Notes: generated from the sequence alone by a model not told the origin. A stretch of 64,000 bases of DNA from Lycocorax pyrrhopterus obiensis (GCA_014706295.1 JACSVZ010000016.1:3763168-3827167); one strand, 5' to 3'. Shown: positions 27,301-38,479, numbered from the stretch's first letter. Program-made: numbers and translations.

Positions 27301-30300
27301 AGAACAGAAGAAGGTAATCCTGTCTTTTGTGATTTAAGGCCTGTTAACAGAAGGGATGGTTTACTGATTATGGTTACACTCAGCGATCCCTGTTCTGCTT
27401 GTACTTTTGTCTGTCTCCACCAGGAAAGCCAAAGCTGCCAGGAAATTGGTGAGTCAGCACGCTGCTGCTGCTTCTCTTAGCTGTGAGGCATTGATTTTTT
27501 TTCCTGATGCTTTGATATAGGGTCACAGGTATCCGAACTAAAATCTTTACTGAGAGCAAGGAGGTCATGGCAGCACGAGCTGTTAGTTTAAACAAAAAAG
27601 TCGATTCTATTTCTACAGTATTCATTTGGGCGTTTAAATTTTCTGAGAGAGTTGAGAGGAAAAAAAATACAAACCCCACTTTTTTATTTAAGCTGTTTAA
27701 GATAAAAAATGCTTTTTTTAATCTTATTTTTTGTGCAATGCTTTTCACAAAATCTTTCAAAAGTTGCTGAGTATTTCACTGTAATCATGTATCTTATATG
27801 TGTGTACAATTAACACAAGAACTAAGGCTAAAGTGTAGAGTAACTCCAATAAATGGAAAAAGCAGCACTTTTAAACCTTTAGCACTTGTCCAGAAACAAG
27901 GTCCCTTTCAACATGTATGAAATTAGTGCAAAGTCACCAAGCATTTTCAAACTCTAAGCAATGCTATTTGGCAGAAAAATCTCAAATCATCTTGTTAATA
28001 CTTGAAGATTAACATTAAGCAAAAGGAAATTTGGCCCATTTTAAAAACAAAAATGCAAAGGCTGCTCAGGAAGCTCTGAGGTTTCCCCCCATGTAGAAGA
28101 GCTCCATAAAAGCAATGACAGTATTTCAATCTGCAGTGAGGTGCAATCAAAGAATCTCTGCTTAACAGGCTATAGATTAGTTATGAAATAAAACACAGAG
28201 ACAGACCATAAAAAGTTAATTGCAAATAATTGTTTTCTTGTTTAAATCGGCAGGAAATTCTGAAATATTTCCTCTAGAAAAACATAGGTGAGCTACAATT
28301 TAGAATTTACCATCAATAGGCTGGAAGGAAGGGGAAAACAGAGCCGAGCAATAATAACAAGTGAGGAAACCAGTTGCTTCTGAAAGAGACAAAGTGATTG
28401 GGCAGGAAAGTCTGTACATTAACATGAAAGTCTGAGATTTATGGTCAAAGCCAGCTTTAAGACAGACCCCTTAAGTGTCTTTAGGCTGAAATGAAGGCAC
28501 AGACCTAAAGTCTGAAATAAATATAACACCAGGTGCTATTTACTGTAAATTCTTGAGAGGCTTTGAGATAAACAAGTGAAAGAACAATATAATTAGTACT
28601 GCTAAAAAGTTCAGGTTACAGCTAAAGGTGAACAACAAGACCCTCTTAACCCTTTCTGGATGCAGCACTGAAAAAGAGATGCCTCAGAATATCTCCTACC
28701 CTTAGCCTTATTCAGCAGTTTGTAGGGATGAAACACGTCCAGTTTAGAGTATTGTACTTCTGAGGCTAAGCACAGACATGACATAGATTTACAGCATTTA
28801 ATAAACGTAGAAACAACTAAACCCTATTAAGTATACGTTGTGCTTTCCATCTGATGGCCTCTCTCTGCGTGGACCTTCCCTGAAAACCCTTTTTCCACTC
28901 ACAAGAGATCTCAGGCTCCACCAGACGTGCACGGGGAAATAGCTCCTCCTTTGGCAGAAGCACACAGGACCGTCTGAAGCATCCTCCTCAGCTCTCAGAC
29001 CTGACATGCTGCAGTACAGGGGTGTTCAAGGCTCTTTGTGCCTTTGTGACAATAATCTCCAAAGGACTCTTCAGAGAGATTCTCAAGTCTGGATTTCCAG
29101 CAGAGTGCTCTGCTATGGAAACAGAAGGGGGAACAAAACTGCATCAACCAGCGATTACAGAAACTGTGTCGCCTTGAGTGCATGCTAGTGGGTATATTGC
29201 CCTTATCATTCTACTTCAATTCCTCTGGAAAAAGCAGAGGGTGGTTTTGTGCTTGTTTGTTTGATTTTAAGGTCAACCATCATTGGTGAAACAAGCAAAG
29301 TTGTAATGGGCTACTTCAGCTCTGTGTTCTTCCCGTACTTTGTTTATTCTCCAAACACTGGAACTTCTTAGTTTATGAAGGTCTTTGCTTCTGACGTATG
29401 AGTAGCATTCCCTTCCGTCCACATCAAGCAAAACTTCGTCAAAAATCTTGACTTGGCAGCTATCACAATTGTGATTGTTAGGAATTAAAGACTGTGCTTC
29501 ATCCTTGCTTGACAAAGCCCAATTTCAGTCAATAATGGAAAATTCCTCTCTGTTCTAGTACTTTGTGGAAACACAAGTGTAAACAAAGCTTTGTGGAGTT
29601 AGACTCTGTCACTTTGGCTTTCTAAAGCCAGCACAAACCCAAGTGTTCACTGACAAAACGTTACCTATTTCAAGCATTACAACCACAAATATGGTAAAAT
29701 TGCTTCCAAATAATTGGAAGTTTAAAATAAAGAGACATAAACCAGAGATTTTGGTTCTCTCTGACTGCCTGAAGGCAATTGTCCATGCTGCTTTCCCACT
29801 TTCCAAGAGATACAAAAGCCATAACCTGTAAAAGACAGCAGGATGTATAGTAGGGACACTCTAGGTGTATGTCATACATTCGATAAGACAGGTATTTCTC
29901 AGCAAATTTAAAACCAGGTGTGTTCTCTCATTACAGTCACTCTTTGCTTCCAGGTCAAAGTAACTAGAAGAGCACAGCCACACCCCTTTTGATTAGCTTT
30001 ATCTTGATCCTTCTGGGGCTCTGCTTGTCACTGCTGTGACTGACGTCTGGGATAGGAACATGCTGGCAAGGAGTCACCAAGGACTCTGGTGCCAGCCAGA
30101 AGTGTGGGCATTGTGGACAAATATGACTCAGGTAAGGCACATCGTTCTCCCCTATGAAATGAACTCAGGAGGAAGCTTTCTTAAATAACTCCAGGCCTGC
30201 ATGTCCTGAATTACTTTCTAGAAAATGGGTCCCAGGCTACACTCCTCCAATTTCTACAACGGGCAGCCAAAAGCTCCTGCTTGCCTGCTGAACGAGCCCA

Positions 30301-30451
30301 TTAAGCCTAACCCTGCAAATCAGTGCGGGAAGGGGCCACAAGAGGAGGCTGATCTCCTTCTCCTTCCTAGAAGGAGCCAGGCCCAGGGAGAGGGCAGTGA
30401 TCTCCAGGTATAACTTCATCTTCTCCAGCAGGGCTTTCTCAAGAGGTAATA
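21347..30451. other. HS6ST1 intron 1, middle part: no gene seen
   Basis: This is AT-rich intron sequence. Where reverse transcriptase should continue beyond 21346, no retroviral motif is found. Open frames are short and unrecognised. An 80-codon minus-strand frame at 29273-29515, which opens at TTG rather than ATG, has somewhat protein-like composition but no family I know. No CR1 or tRNA signature was seen. Confidence 0.65.
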
Positions 30452-30456
30452 CTGTC

Positions 30457-30736
30457 GCTAGCGAGCAGAGACCGAGGAATAAAGCGACATGGATGGTTTA
30501 GGACGAGAAGAAACCGACCCTTTATTAATTTACAAATTTGCTTATATACCTTAGCACGCTGGACTGACATAAGGTTATTGGTTCACTGAGCAACCACCCC
30601 CCAGAGGGATTGGCTGAACCCAACAACACTTAATTCAGATATTTTCTCTTCGGTATCATAACAATACTATAGTTTACAAAGTCTCTCAACTGTTTTCCTA
30701 CAGTGTCCGTGAGAAAGCAAGGCTTTCACACAGACA
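30457..30736 (-). mobile_element. Solo LTR of an endogenous retrovirus (minus strand)
   Basis: Read on the minus strand, the block starts TGTCTGTGTG and contains two CCAAT boxes (plus-strand ATTGG at 30609-30613 and 30577-30581). A TATATA follows at 30543-30548 and an AATAAA polyadenylation signal at 30521-30526; it ends near CTCGCTAGC. This CCAAT-TATA-AATAAA order over about 280 bases is typical of an LTR. A possible 5-base target duplication (CTGTC on the plus strand) flanks it at 30452-30456 and 30737-30741. No primer-binding site, polypurine tract or internal retroviral gene adjoins it, so it appears solo. It shares several blocks with the plus-strand LTR at about 42646-42957. The 3' end is uncertain by a few bases: an alternative end is GCGACA at 30453. 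Confidence 0.68.
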
Positions 30737-30740
30737 CTGT
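30700..30740. repeat. 18-base inverted repeat (hairpin) at the LTR edge
   Basis: Arms at 30700-30717 (ACAGTGTCCGTGAGAAAG) and 30723-30740 are reverse complements with two mismatches and enclose a 5-base loop (CAAGG). The hairpin coincides with the 5' end of the minus-strand LTR. It could be part of the LTR U3 or a remnant of sequence duplicated at integration. Confidence 0.85.
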
Positions 30741-31667
30741 CAGAAAACTGAGAAATCTCTCTGCATCCAGGCTTTTTGCATTCACAGTAATACGATCTCG
30801 TCCAGTTCATGTTCTTACATCCAACTAAAGACCTTCTCCAGCCTCCTGCAGGGAAGAGCCCTCACCCCACACCCCCAGCCGTGCTCCCTCCCCCAGTCAC
30901 ACCAGGTAATTCTGCAGCTGTTCTACCAGGCAACATCAAATTCACAGGTTTGCACATCACATGCTATTTGTCACCTACAGCCCCTACAGCACTAATGAAC
31001 TCCAAATTCCTTTCATCACAGACTTCTCCCGAGATGCAGCATGGAGCTGACAAGGTGGCATTGCTGAAGATCATCAGTTTGTATTGCTCACTGAGCACTC
31101 AGCATCTCACGCTGACAAACCACGACCCTTCAGCAGAGCCTTGGAAACCGGGCTTGGCATTGCTTTGGCCAAGAAGTGTCACATAAAATGTTACAAACTC
31201 CAATAGCTGAGTAATTAACCTCACAAAAGTGTTTGCCTGCACTAGCGTGGTGGAACCCATCGGCTGTGCATCTACAGTGGACCATTCCTTACTGACTCTC
31301 CTTACAATGGGAGTATATAGCAAAGCATCCAGTTCAGTTATTAATAAAATTCAAGCCAGCTCTTCTAAAGTAATTATTTCTAAGTTGTTGTTAAAGGAAA
31401 AAAAAAAAAGGAAAATGGAATAAACAAAAGAGAAAAAGAAAAGAAAAACAACAGAAAAAAAGAAAGAGGTGATTATCCAAGGGTTTACTCCGAATACTGA
31501 ACACTTTTATTTGTAGAGCAGGAAATGATAAACAGAAAAAGGCAAAATCTGAGGTCTAGGCAAATAGTGTTTGCAAACTTCTAAGCAAGAAAAACAAAGT
31601 TATTTTGTTATGATGGAACTTTGGTTTAAAGATTAATGAAAAACAGCCAAATGTATCCTTGTCAAAA

Positions 31668-31701
31668 ATCAGGTCAGTACAAATATCAGGTCAGTACAAA
31701 T
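31668..31701. repeat. 17-base tandem duplication
   Basis: The sequence ATCAGGTCAGTACAAAT occurs twice with no gap, at 31668-31684 and 31685-31701, with identical copies. It looks like a recent small slippage or duplication event within the intron. Confidence 0.9.
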
Positions 31702-34700
31702 ACACACACATCCTTTTGCTTTGTCAACAACAGCACCAAAACCCAGCAAGAATAATTAAACCTGGCATACCAGCCAAAAGTCTCAAGCTTAGACAAATAC
31801 GTACCTCAAAGCTAAGGCAGCTATTTGAAGAGTTCCAACTTTCAGCTACTTTTGGGAACTATGTCAGATTTAAAGATTTTCACTACAAAACTACCTGGCT
31901 CTTTAGAATTGTTTGGCTGTGAAAGACCAGCCTGGCTTTGTGGGTGAGCACAACCAGGTGCAGAAAGTTTCCTATCAGACTAGTAGGATTTAAAATACTC
32001 CACATGCTAAAGGTTTGAGAGATGACCCAGGCTACTGAAAATAACTTTATATTCATATTTCTCCACCTGTCTTTAAGAGAAACAAGTCTGAGGTGCACTG
32101 GTGCCCCTTGCTCCCTGCAGACATATATTTCTCAACCCCCAAAACACACAGATCCAAAAAGAATGACAAGCCCAAGCTTTTAAAAAGTGCTAATATTATA
32201 AAAATGATTTGGTAAAGCTTTTCATTCTCAAACAGTTGGTTTCTTGACAATGTGTCTCTGCAGCTCCTAAGCACACATATAATAAAAACCTCATCAAGAA
32301 CAGATCCCTGCAATGGGACAGATATGTAGTTGGAAGCTGTGAAAGTTCACACTTCAGAAAAATCAAACTAACAAACTGCTGAGCCCTGTTAATTGTTTCT
32401 TTAAAAAAACCCAACCCAAAACATAAGCTGTAAATAGCTAATCAGAGAGATTGTTGACTGATCTGTTTAACAGCAGGTTTCACTAACCTGCCATGAATTT
32501 CTTACATAAAAGTATGTGGATTACATTTTTTTTTTCTTTCTACACATAAGAAACCTTGAGAAAAAATACCTAAATCAGAAGCATGCGCACAGTTTCGTCA
32601 TTTTTGTCCACAGATGAACTCAGAAACCAAACTTCTACAACAGACTAGTACAGAAGCCCATACAGATAGCCAAGGCTAAGCTCACATCTTGAGGCAGCTC
32701 ATTAAAAAAAAAATTAAAAAATCTACATGGTGCTTGCAAGAGCCTAACAGAAGGCAGAGCATGGGAGAGCACAGAGCCAGTAATGCCCAACCAACACTCT
32801 ACCAGTTACATGGGTCTCCCCAGCAAGAGGCAGCTCCCAGAAATGCAGTTTTAAAGGAGCTCTGTGCCTTGAGTCCTCTCCATTGAATAATGCAGCTCCA
32901 GGAAAATGCCAGCTTCGACGCTCTCGTTTTCACGAGGCAGCAGAAACCAGCAGGACAGCAACAAAGCCTGGGCTGTCTGGGGTTTATTTGGGGTTTTTTT
33001 GGGAACAGGTAGGAGGGGAAACACACAGAATTCCTTCAGTGCAATGTATTTGTATTACTGCTTCTGCAGCACATTACATTAGAGTCGAGTTCACGCATGA
33101 AGGGTCCTCCAAGCACAAGTTCAGAACACCCAGGGCTGTGCTCTTGTTTTGGGAGCACAGCAGCAGAAGGGCACTGGAACCCAGCTCCTCCAGAGGCTTC
33201 CAACACCTCTAAGGGCTTGCATTCAGTCCTTTGACAGAGGGGACAAACAAGTCACTAGTGGATCAGTTCACAGATTTTCCTAATTCTGGAAGTCAAATTA
33301 AAGAAATGAGTTTGGCTTTTTTTTTCAGAATCAACTGAAGAGATTTGATCTCTCAAGTTTTAAGTGAAACAAATTGGAGGGAGCAGTTCACAGAAACTGC
33401 TTAGTTTCTGCTTGCTGAAATACCAGCATGGTTACTCAAGGCATGCATCCTAATTTTGCTTCTTTTAAAAAAAAAAAGCCTTTTGCAACAGCACAAGGAA
33501 TAATTAGGCCTCCATTCCCCAAATCTCGGAATTTGCCCTCTACTAAAGCTATGAAGAGAACTGCAGCTAAGTGACTCAACTGATAAGCACAGCCAGCTTC
33601 AGAGTTCCTTGGAGTCCCAAGTTTTACAACCCCCAAACAAATCAATCTTTCTTTTACTGGCTGTGTATAAAACATAACATTTGCTTCAAGAAGTCCAGAA
33701 GCCTTTTGAATACAAAACAGGAAAGTCACTAGGAGGGGGTGGGAACCAGTACTTTTTCAGAGTGCTGACCCATTAGAGCCAGCACACCCATCCCTAACAC
33801 TTACTGCATCGATGTGGAAGAAAGAAAGAAAAAGAGAAAAAACGCAGCCTTTGGCAATCTAGGGCTCCTAATCATTAAATCTAACACAGAACAACTGAAC
33901 AATGAAGAAAGTTGAATTGCATTGTAAATTTATGTTCCATGTCCAGGTTATGGAATGTAGTGCAATAGGGCACTGGGCAGCAACAGAACTGCATTCCTTA
34001 CAAAGGGAACGGCTTGAACCTCATGATTTGTGCATGTGGGCAATACTGAATGACCTTCATGCTTTCCAGCATTCACTGGAAGGCAGATTTATTTGTAATC
34101 ACAAGTCAGCTGTTTTGTTTTTGGGGACAAACATATATTTGAAAGAGCAAAGGTTTAAACTCTGCATTAAGTAGCAAACGCAGAAGCCAATACACGAGCT
34201 TTAAAAGCTGAATTTGAAGACTACACTCCAAAATCCAGATTAGAATCTGAGAGAACCCTGATAGAATGGTTGTTTGCTGCTCCTTTTTCTGTTTCCTTTG
34301 AGAGAGATATGTTCATAGTTCAGTTCCATTATAAAGCAGTAGCCTCTCTAACATATACCTTCTGTAAAAAGATGTCCCATTTCAACATAAGAGATCCAAC
34401 ACTCACAAGGGACAGACAAAGTGATATTGCTCTTACTGTAATGGACATAATACAAGACTATCTGTATTTTAACAAAGAAAAACCATCACATTTTTATTTT
34501 AAACAAGCATTTCCTGTATCTTATTTGCAATTTTCTTAGGCATGAAATAGATCCCATTTTGGATAAGGTGCTAACTGAACTGGACTGCAGTACAACAGAG
34601 CCAGACCCTAGGACAGTATTACTAAAATAACCAGCAGCTGGTTGCACTAAAACCATCCCCAGCATACAATGAACAGTAAATTCTGGGTTTTGTTTAACAG

Positions 34701-36785
34701 ACCAAGGTGATAAACCACAGATTATCTAAAGCTTCCACATCACAGTTCTTGAACTCCTGGAAAATAAGTTCTAACTTAGATTTAAAGGAAGTCAAGAGAC
34801 AACATTAAGCACAACTCTTGCTTGATATGCAGAGACATGCAGGGAATGGGACAGGATTAATGATTTTTCCTGCACATCCAATAATCAAGACAATTAAGAA
34901 GCATGTAGAAGCATACAGTTCCTGATGTTCCAAGACAAATGGCAAGGAAAATCTTATTTACAAGCATGTGAGATGAAGCATAGACTTCTGATTCTCAACT
35001 TCCTATGAGCAGCTGTAAGCAATTTAATTACTACCTCACAACTTGACGTGCCCCTTTCTCAGGTGTCTATACAAAATACCCAGCTGCTGAATAGAAAAAA
35101 CTTGAATACTGAACACATAACAGATTTTAATACAAAATTCCCAACGGAAGTACACCAGGCTCTGAGACAATCCATAAAGCCACACAGGTCTTTATATAAG
35201 GTTAATGGCTTGCTAGCCAAGTGCCAAGGTTCACCAAATGGGTAATTTTTCTTTCTTTTTTAAAATCAGATTTGAACTTTGTGCATTTTTCCTAACAACA
35301 CTTCACTGAAATCTCAGCAGCAACTAGATGGGCAGAGGGAATTTTACTTACAGGTGTTCCCAAACGCCTTATTAATAAGAGAGCACAGGAAAGCCTCAAC
35401 CCTTCAGTTACATACTTCAGTTTGCCGCTGCTGGGTCAGGCAGCACGACAGCAGTCTGAGCATACTTGGATGACTAACACTGAAATGGGCTGAAAACAGC
35501 AGCAATCATGACAGAGACAATAAAGAACCCCAGCAATCGCACACAGCTCCAAGGAAAAAAAAAAAATCACTAAAAATCGCTTCTAAAAAACGCAGAGAAA
35601 ACACAGTCATGATGCCCAAACATACTTTCCCAAAGGCCACTTTTCATTTAAGGGATTATGTATGATATTGACAACACACGTATAAATAAAGTAGATGGCA
35701 TAAGCAAATATTAGCATGAGATCTTGGGCACCTTAAAGAATGAAACTTTGAGGCAAACAAGGCTACAAAGTATTGTAATAGAACGAGTAATATGTCAAAG
35801 GAATGTGCCTAGTGTTAAAAAATAGCGATAATTTTAAAAACTGTCTTGTGAAATGAAAGTCGCAACAGAATACTGAGCTAAAAGAACATAATCTTTTGGA
35901 GATCTTAATATATGCCACTGTCTTTACTACAGCGCTTCAAACAGAAAATTCCTCTGAAGCTTATAATTCATGAAGAGACCAAGGCACAGAAATAATGGGC
36001 TAAGAGGGCAGAAATACACCGGGTATTCCACAGGGATGCACAGAGGGGTGCTTTAGGATGGCTCTCCCTCTCTCCTGGTGCACGTATGAAGGACACTCAA
36101 GGAACACGTACAAGGTAGCTGCCTTCCCCAAAAGAGTTCACCTCAGCTCTCCCATCAAGATAAACAGCAAGGAACATAAAAAGGGTGCTTAAGGAGTGTT
36201 TCCTGCAATGTGCAAAAAACTGTGTGCGGACTGGGGGGAGCAAAGCAAGGAGGAAAGCATGAGCACTGGTGGGCTCGTGTGCCTCTCCTCGGTTGCACTG
36301 GAGAACAATTTCGGCCGGAGGAAAAGGGGTGCACAGGTTAGGGCAAAGCTGGATACAAAGACAAGCCTGAGACTAGGGGTACGGTATAAAGGGTTCTTAA
36401 AAGGCGGCAAGTGATGTCTGAGGGAAAGACTAAATGTTTAAAAGAGAGAGTAAACAGCACAAAGAAATGGTCTTCATAAAGGGTCCACAGAGGCTGCTAG
36501 AGCAGAAGACCATGGGCTTCAGGGTGCAGTGTACGAGGTGCGTGGGAGGGAAAGAGCAGGAAATTCGCAGGAGGAAGGCGCAGGGCACAGCCTGGAGGAC
36601 GGGAGGGGAGGACAGGTGAACCGGCTGAGGAAAGGCTGAGGGCAGGTTGAGACACGGCACGCCGGCAGCGTGCTGCAGCGCACAGCAGGGGCTCAGCAGA
36701 GGAAGGGCCGGGGCAGGCGGCGGCGGAGGGGAGCGGGCCCGGGCGAGGGGCAGCGCGGCGGGCAGGGGCACGGCCAGGGGCCGGT

Positions 36786-36787
36786 AC
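36786..36787 (-). other. HS6ST1: Splice donor of HS6ST1 exon 1
   Basis: On the minus strand the exon ends ...ACGCCCAG and the intron begins GTACCGG. The reading frame stays open for over 100 codons past this point, but the sequence turns into Pro/Ala/Ser/Leu-rich text unrelated to the family. The family sequence should continue with the conserved KFYYITLLRD region, which must be on the next exon. The donor matches the CAG|GT consensus at its core. Confidence 0.9.
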
Positions 36788-37305
36788 CTGGGCGTCTTGG
36801 CGGCGGCGCTCTCCCGGCGGTCCAGCACTCCGGGCACGCAGTTGGTGAGCTCGGTCCAGTCGGCGTGCAGCCCGCAGCTCCAGCCCGTGGAGAAGCGCGA
36901 GAAGAGCCAGGTCTCCCTGCGGTTGGGCCGGTAGCAGGTGCACTTCTTCTGCCCGGGCCGGCAGTCGCAGGGCACCTCCAGCCGCACGTTCTGCACCAGG
37001 TGGCGGCCGAAGGTGGTGCCGCCGGTCTTCTGGATGTGCAGAAAGACGATCACGTCCTCGCCCTTCATGTCGAACGCCAGCTCCCGCTCCAGCTCCCGCA
37101 CGGGGAAGTAATACTTCTTCACGTAGTGCGGGTCCGGGGTGGGAAAGAGGTCCAGCTCCTCCGAGTAGGAGCGGCCGCTGGGGGAACCCAGGCTCAGCCC
37201 CGGCCCCACGTACTGGTACAGGATAAGCATGAAGCACACCGAGACGGCCACGATCAGCAAGAACTTGCTGGTCCTCTCAACCATGGTCCTTCCCGCACGC
37301 TTCAT
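36788..37305 (-). CDS. HS6ST1: Heparan sulfate 6-O-sulfotransferase 1, coding exon 1 (N-terminal part)
   Basis: HS6ST1 is a type II Golgi membrane enzyme that moves sulfate from PAPS to the 6-O position of glucosamine in heparan sulfate. Numbered from the second Met (37284), residues 8-25 form one hydrophobic anchor, followed by a stem with FPTPDPHYVKKYYFPVREL at about 47-65. VIVFLHIQKTGGTTFGRH at about 78-95 contains the 5'-phosphosulfate-binding loop KTGGTT. A Cys-rich block (CDCRPGQKKCTCYRP) and TGWSCGLHADWTEL follow. The anchor and stem resemble HS6ST1 more than HS6ST2 or HS6ST3. The exon ends inside an Arg codon (AG|), phase 2, at a GT donor. This piece is about 166 residues of a protein of roughly 400; the rest lies on an exon outside the window. 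A TGA lies in frame one codon before the ATG at 37305, so translation starts at 37305 (MKRAGRT..., weak context) or 37284 (MVERTSKF..., ACCATGG, strong). From memory, the human protein also has a short basic extension before MVER, so I give the longer form. Confidence 0.95.
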
Positions 37306-37315
37306 GTGTCACCAT
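37277..37315 (-). promoter_or_regulatory. Overlapping upstream ORF of HS6ST1 (12 codons, out of frame)
   Basis: An ATG at 37315, ten bases upstream of the first HS6ST1 ATG, lies in a strong initiation context (G at -3 and G at +4). It opens a 12-codon frame (MVTHEACGKDHG) ending in TGA at 37277. The frame is shifted from HS6ST1 and covers both candidate start codons (37305 and 37284). Ribosomes starting here would pass both starts, so leaky scanning or a downstream transcription start would be needed for full expression. The arrangement is read directly from the sequence; a regulatory effect is inferred. If transcription starts downstream of 37315, the ORF is irrelevant. Confidence 0.6.
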
Positions 37316-37741
37316 CTCCCGGGGCTGCCAGCGCTGGGCAGACTGCGGCGGTGCCGGGGGGTGGGCGGCGGAGCTTCGGCGTCTGTGCCAGCCGCCTCCC
37401 CCCGCTGCTCCCGGAGCAGAGCCTTCCCCGGGGGCCGGCGGGCCGCTCCCTGGGTCGCCTCGGCTCGCCGCCGTGCCCGCCCGCCCCGCCGCGGGCAGCG
37501 CCGGGAGCGGGGCAGGGGCAGCCCGCAGCCAGCCGCTCCGGAGGCGGCCGCGGCACAGCGGCGAACTTGGGAGAGAGGGGCAGGAGGGGGGCGGAGAGGG
37601 ACCGAAAGGCAAGAACCAGCCCCCTCCCGCCCTCCCTCCCCGCGCTTCAGGAAGCCACCCCCATTCCGGCGCTGCCTCCGCCGTGCCCCAGCCCCCGCGG
37701 CACCGGCGCGGCTGTGCCCGCCCCCACCGCCGGCTGCGGCC

Positions 37742-37771
37742 GGGCTCGGCTCGGCTGGGCTCGGCTCGGCC
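37742..37771. repeat. Tandem 15-base GC-rich repeat in the HS6ST1 5' region
   Basis: Two adjacent copies of GGGCTCGGCTCGGCT (37742-37756 and 37757-37771) differ only in the last base. Each copy itself contains a repeated CTCGG block. On the minus strand this is rich in GAGCC and CCGAGC motifs and could form strong secondary structure in a transcribed leader. Confidence 0.8.
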
Positions 37772-37878
37772 GGCAGCGAGCGCTTCCTGGCCGCGCCGCC
37801 CCGCCCGGCATGCACAGCGCCGCCCGCGCCGCCCCGCGCCCGCGGCCACGCTCCCACCGGCGGCGGCCCCGCCCGAGC

Positions 37879-37914
37879 CCCGCTCCGCTCCCGGCTCCGC
37901 TCCCGGCACCGCTC
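37879..37914. repeat. Tandem 12-base GC-rich repeat upstream of HS6ST1
   Basis: Three copies of a 12-base unit close to CCGGCTCCGCTC lie end to end at 37879-37890, 37891-37902 and 37903-37914, with a partial fourth copy (CCGGCA). The short GC-rich array lies within the putative promoter or 5' leader and may be length-polymorphic. Confidence 0.75.
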
Positions 37915-38479
37915 CCGGCAGATTCCTGCCCCCGCCGCAATCACCGGCACTGCGGACCTAGGTGGGCTGCGAGGCGGCTGCGGCTGCCCGAAGCACTCGG
38001 CTCTTAGCGCTTCCAGGCGCAGCCTTTATGTGCCGCCTTAAAATTAATCCCGAAAAGCGGAGCGCGGCACTCCTCGCGGGCTAGGTTTCTACTCCCTCTG
38101 TGAGGCAACAATATTAGTAAGGAGAACATTTGCATGGGAATAGGAGTGGGTCTGCCCGCATGTGTGGGCTCCCGCTGCGGCCGCCACATGGGCCACCGCA
38201 AGCCTCTAGTTGCAATGTCGCAACTGGATGCGAGAGGAAAATGCTCCGGCCACACGGAGGGTGATGATGGCTGTGAGCAGGAAGAAGCCTGGGCACACCA
38301 TCAGCCGCAGAATGTGTAAATAATAATAATAATGATAGGTGAAGCTGAGGCAAAAATCGGCAGAGGTGTTATTTATAGCGAACTTTCCCAGCGAAATGCT
38401 TTGTGCTGCTCAGTCAGGCGGACTCCATCCAGCAGCGGGGCTGCTGCAGGGTTTGTTTGCATTCTAAGCCTCCCAAACG

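Larger units (their letters stand above)
30742..36787. other. HS6ST1 intron 1, proximal part: no further gene seen
   Basis: This is AT-rich intron sequence, rising in GC from about 36640 toward exon 1. It contains the 17-base tandem duplication annotated separately and several A- or AAAG-rich stretches (for example around 31390-31460). No exon, LINE or tRNA signature was recognised. Confidence 0.65.
36640..38060. promoter_or_regulatory. CpG island covering HS6ST1 exon 1, 5' leader and putative promoter
   Basis: This stretch of about 1.4 kb is dense in CpG and very GC-rich, in sharp contrast to the AT-rich flanks. It begins just inside intron 1 and extends about 750 bases upstream of the HS6ST1 start codon. 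GC-box-like CCCCGCCC motifs occur at 37799-37806 and 37867-37874. No convincing TATA box is present; a weak CATAAAGG (minus strand) sits at about 38022-38032. Another upstream ATG at 37811 opens a 54-codon frame ending at 37647, in weak context. The transcription start cannot be placed from sequence. Boundaries were judged by eye. Confidence 0.85.

Noticed and set aside
36430..36787. Continuation of the HS6ST1 reading frame beyond 36788
   Set aside because: The frame stays open for about 119 codons past the GT donor, but the sequence loses all similarity to the family. It is intron read-through.
1..36787. HS6ST1 second coding exon on the minus strand
   Set aside because: No frame in this part carries the expected sulfotransferase C-terminal region, so the exon must lie beyond the left edge of the window.
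37309..37950. Long minus-strand frames (84-213 codons) just upstream of the HS6ST1 start, as long upstream ORFs
   Set aside because: They open at GTG rather than ATG, and their length is explained by GC-rich composition. Only the short ATG-initiated ORF at 37277-37315 and the weak ATG at 37811 were kept.
36670..38007. A 445-codon plus-strand open frame across the CpG island, with other long frames of 160-270 codons on both strands
   Set aside because: The island is so GC-rich that stop codons are rare in all frames. The translations are Pro/Arg/Gly/Ala-rich, begin partly at non-ATG codons, and lie antisense to or upstream of HS6ST1. They are composition artefacts.
38022..38036. A CATAAAGG motif on the minus strand as an HS6ST1 TATA box
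   Set aside because: It is a weak match in a CpG-island setting where TATA-less promoters are usual; it was mentioned only inside the island entry.
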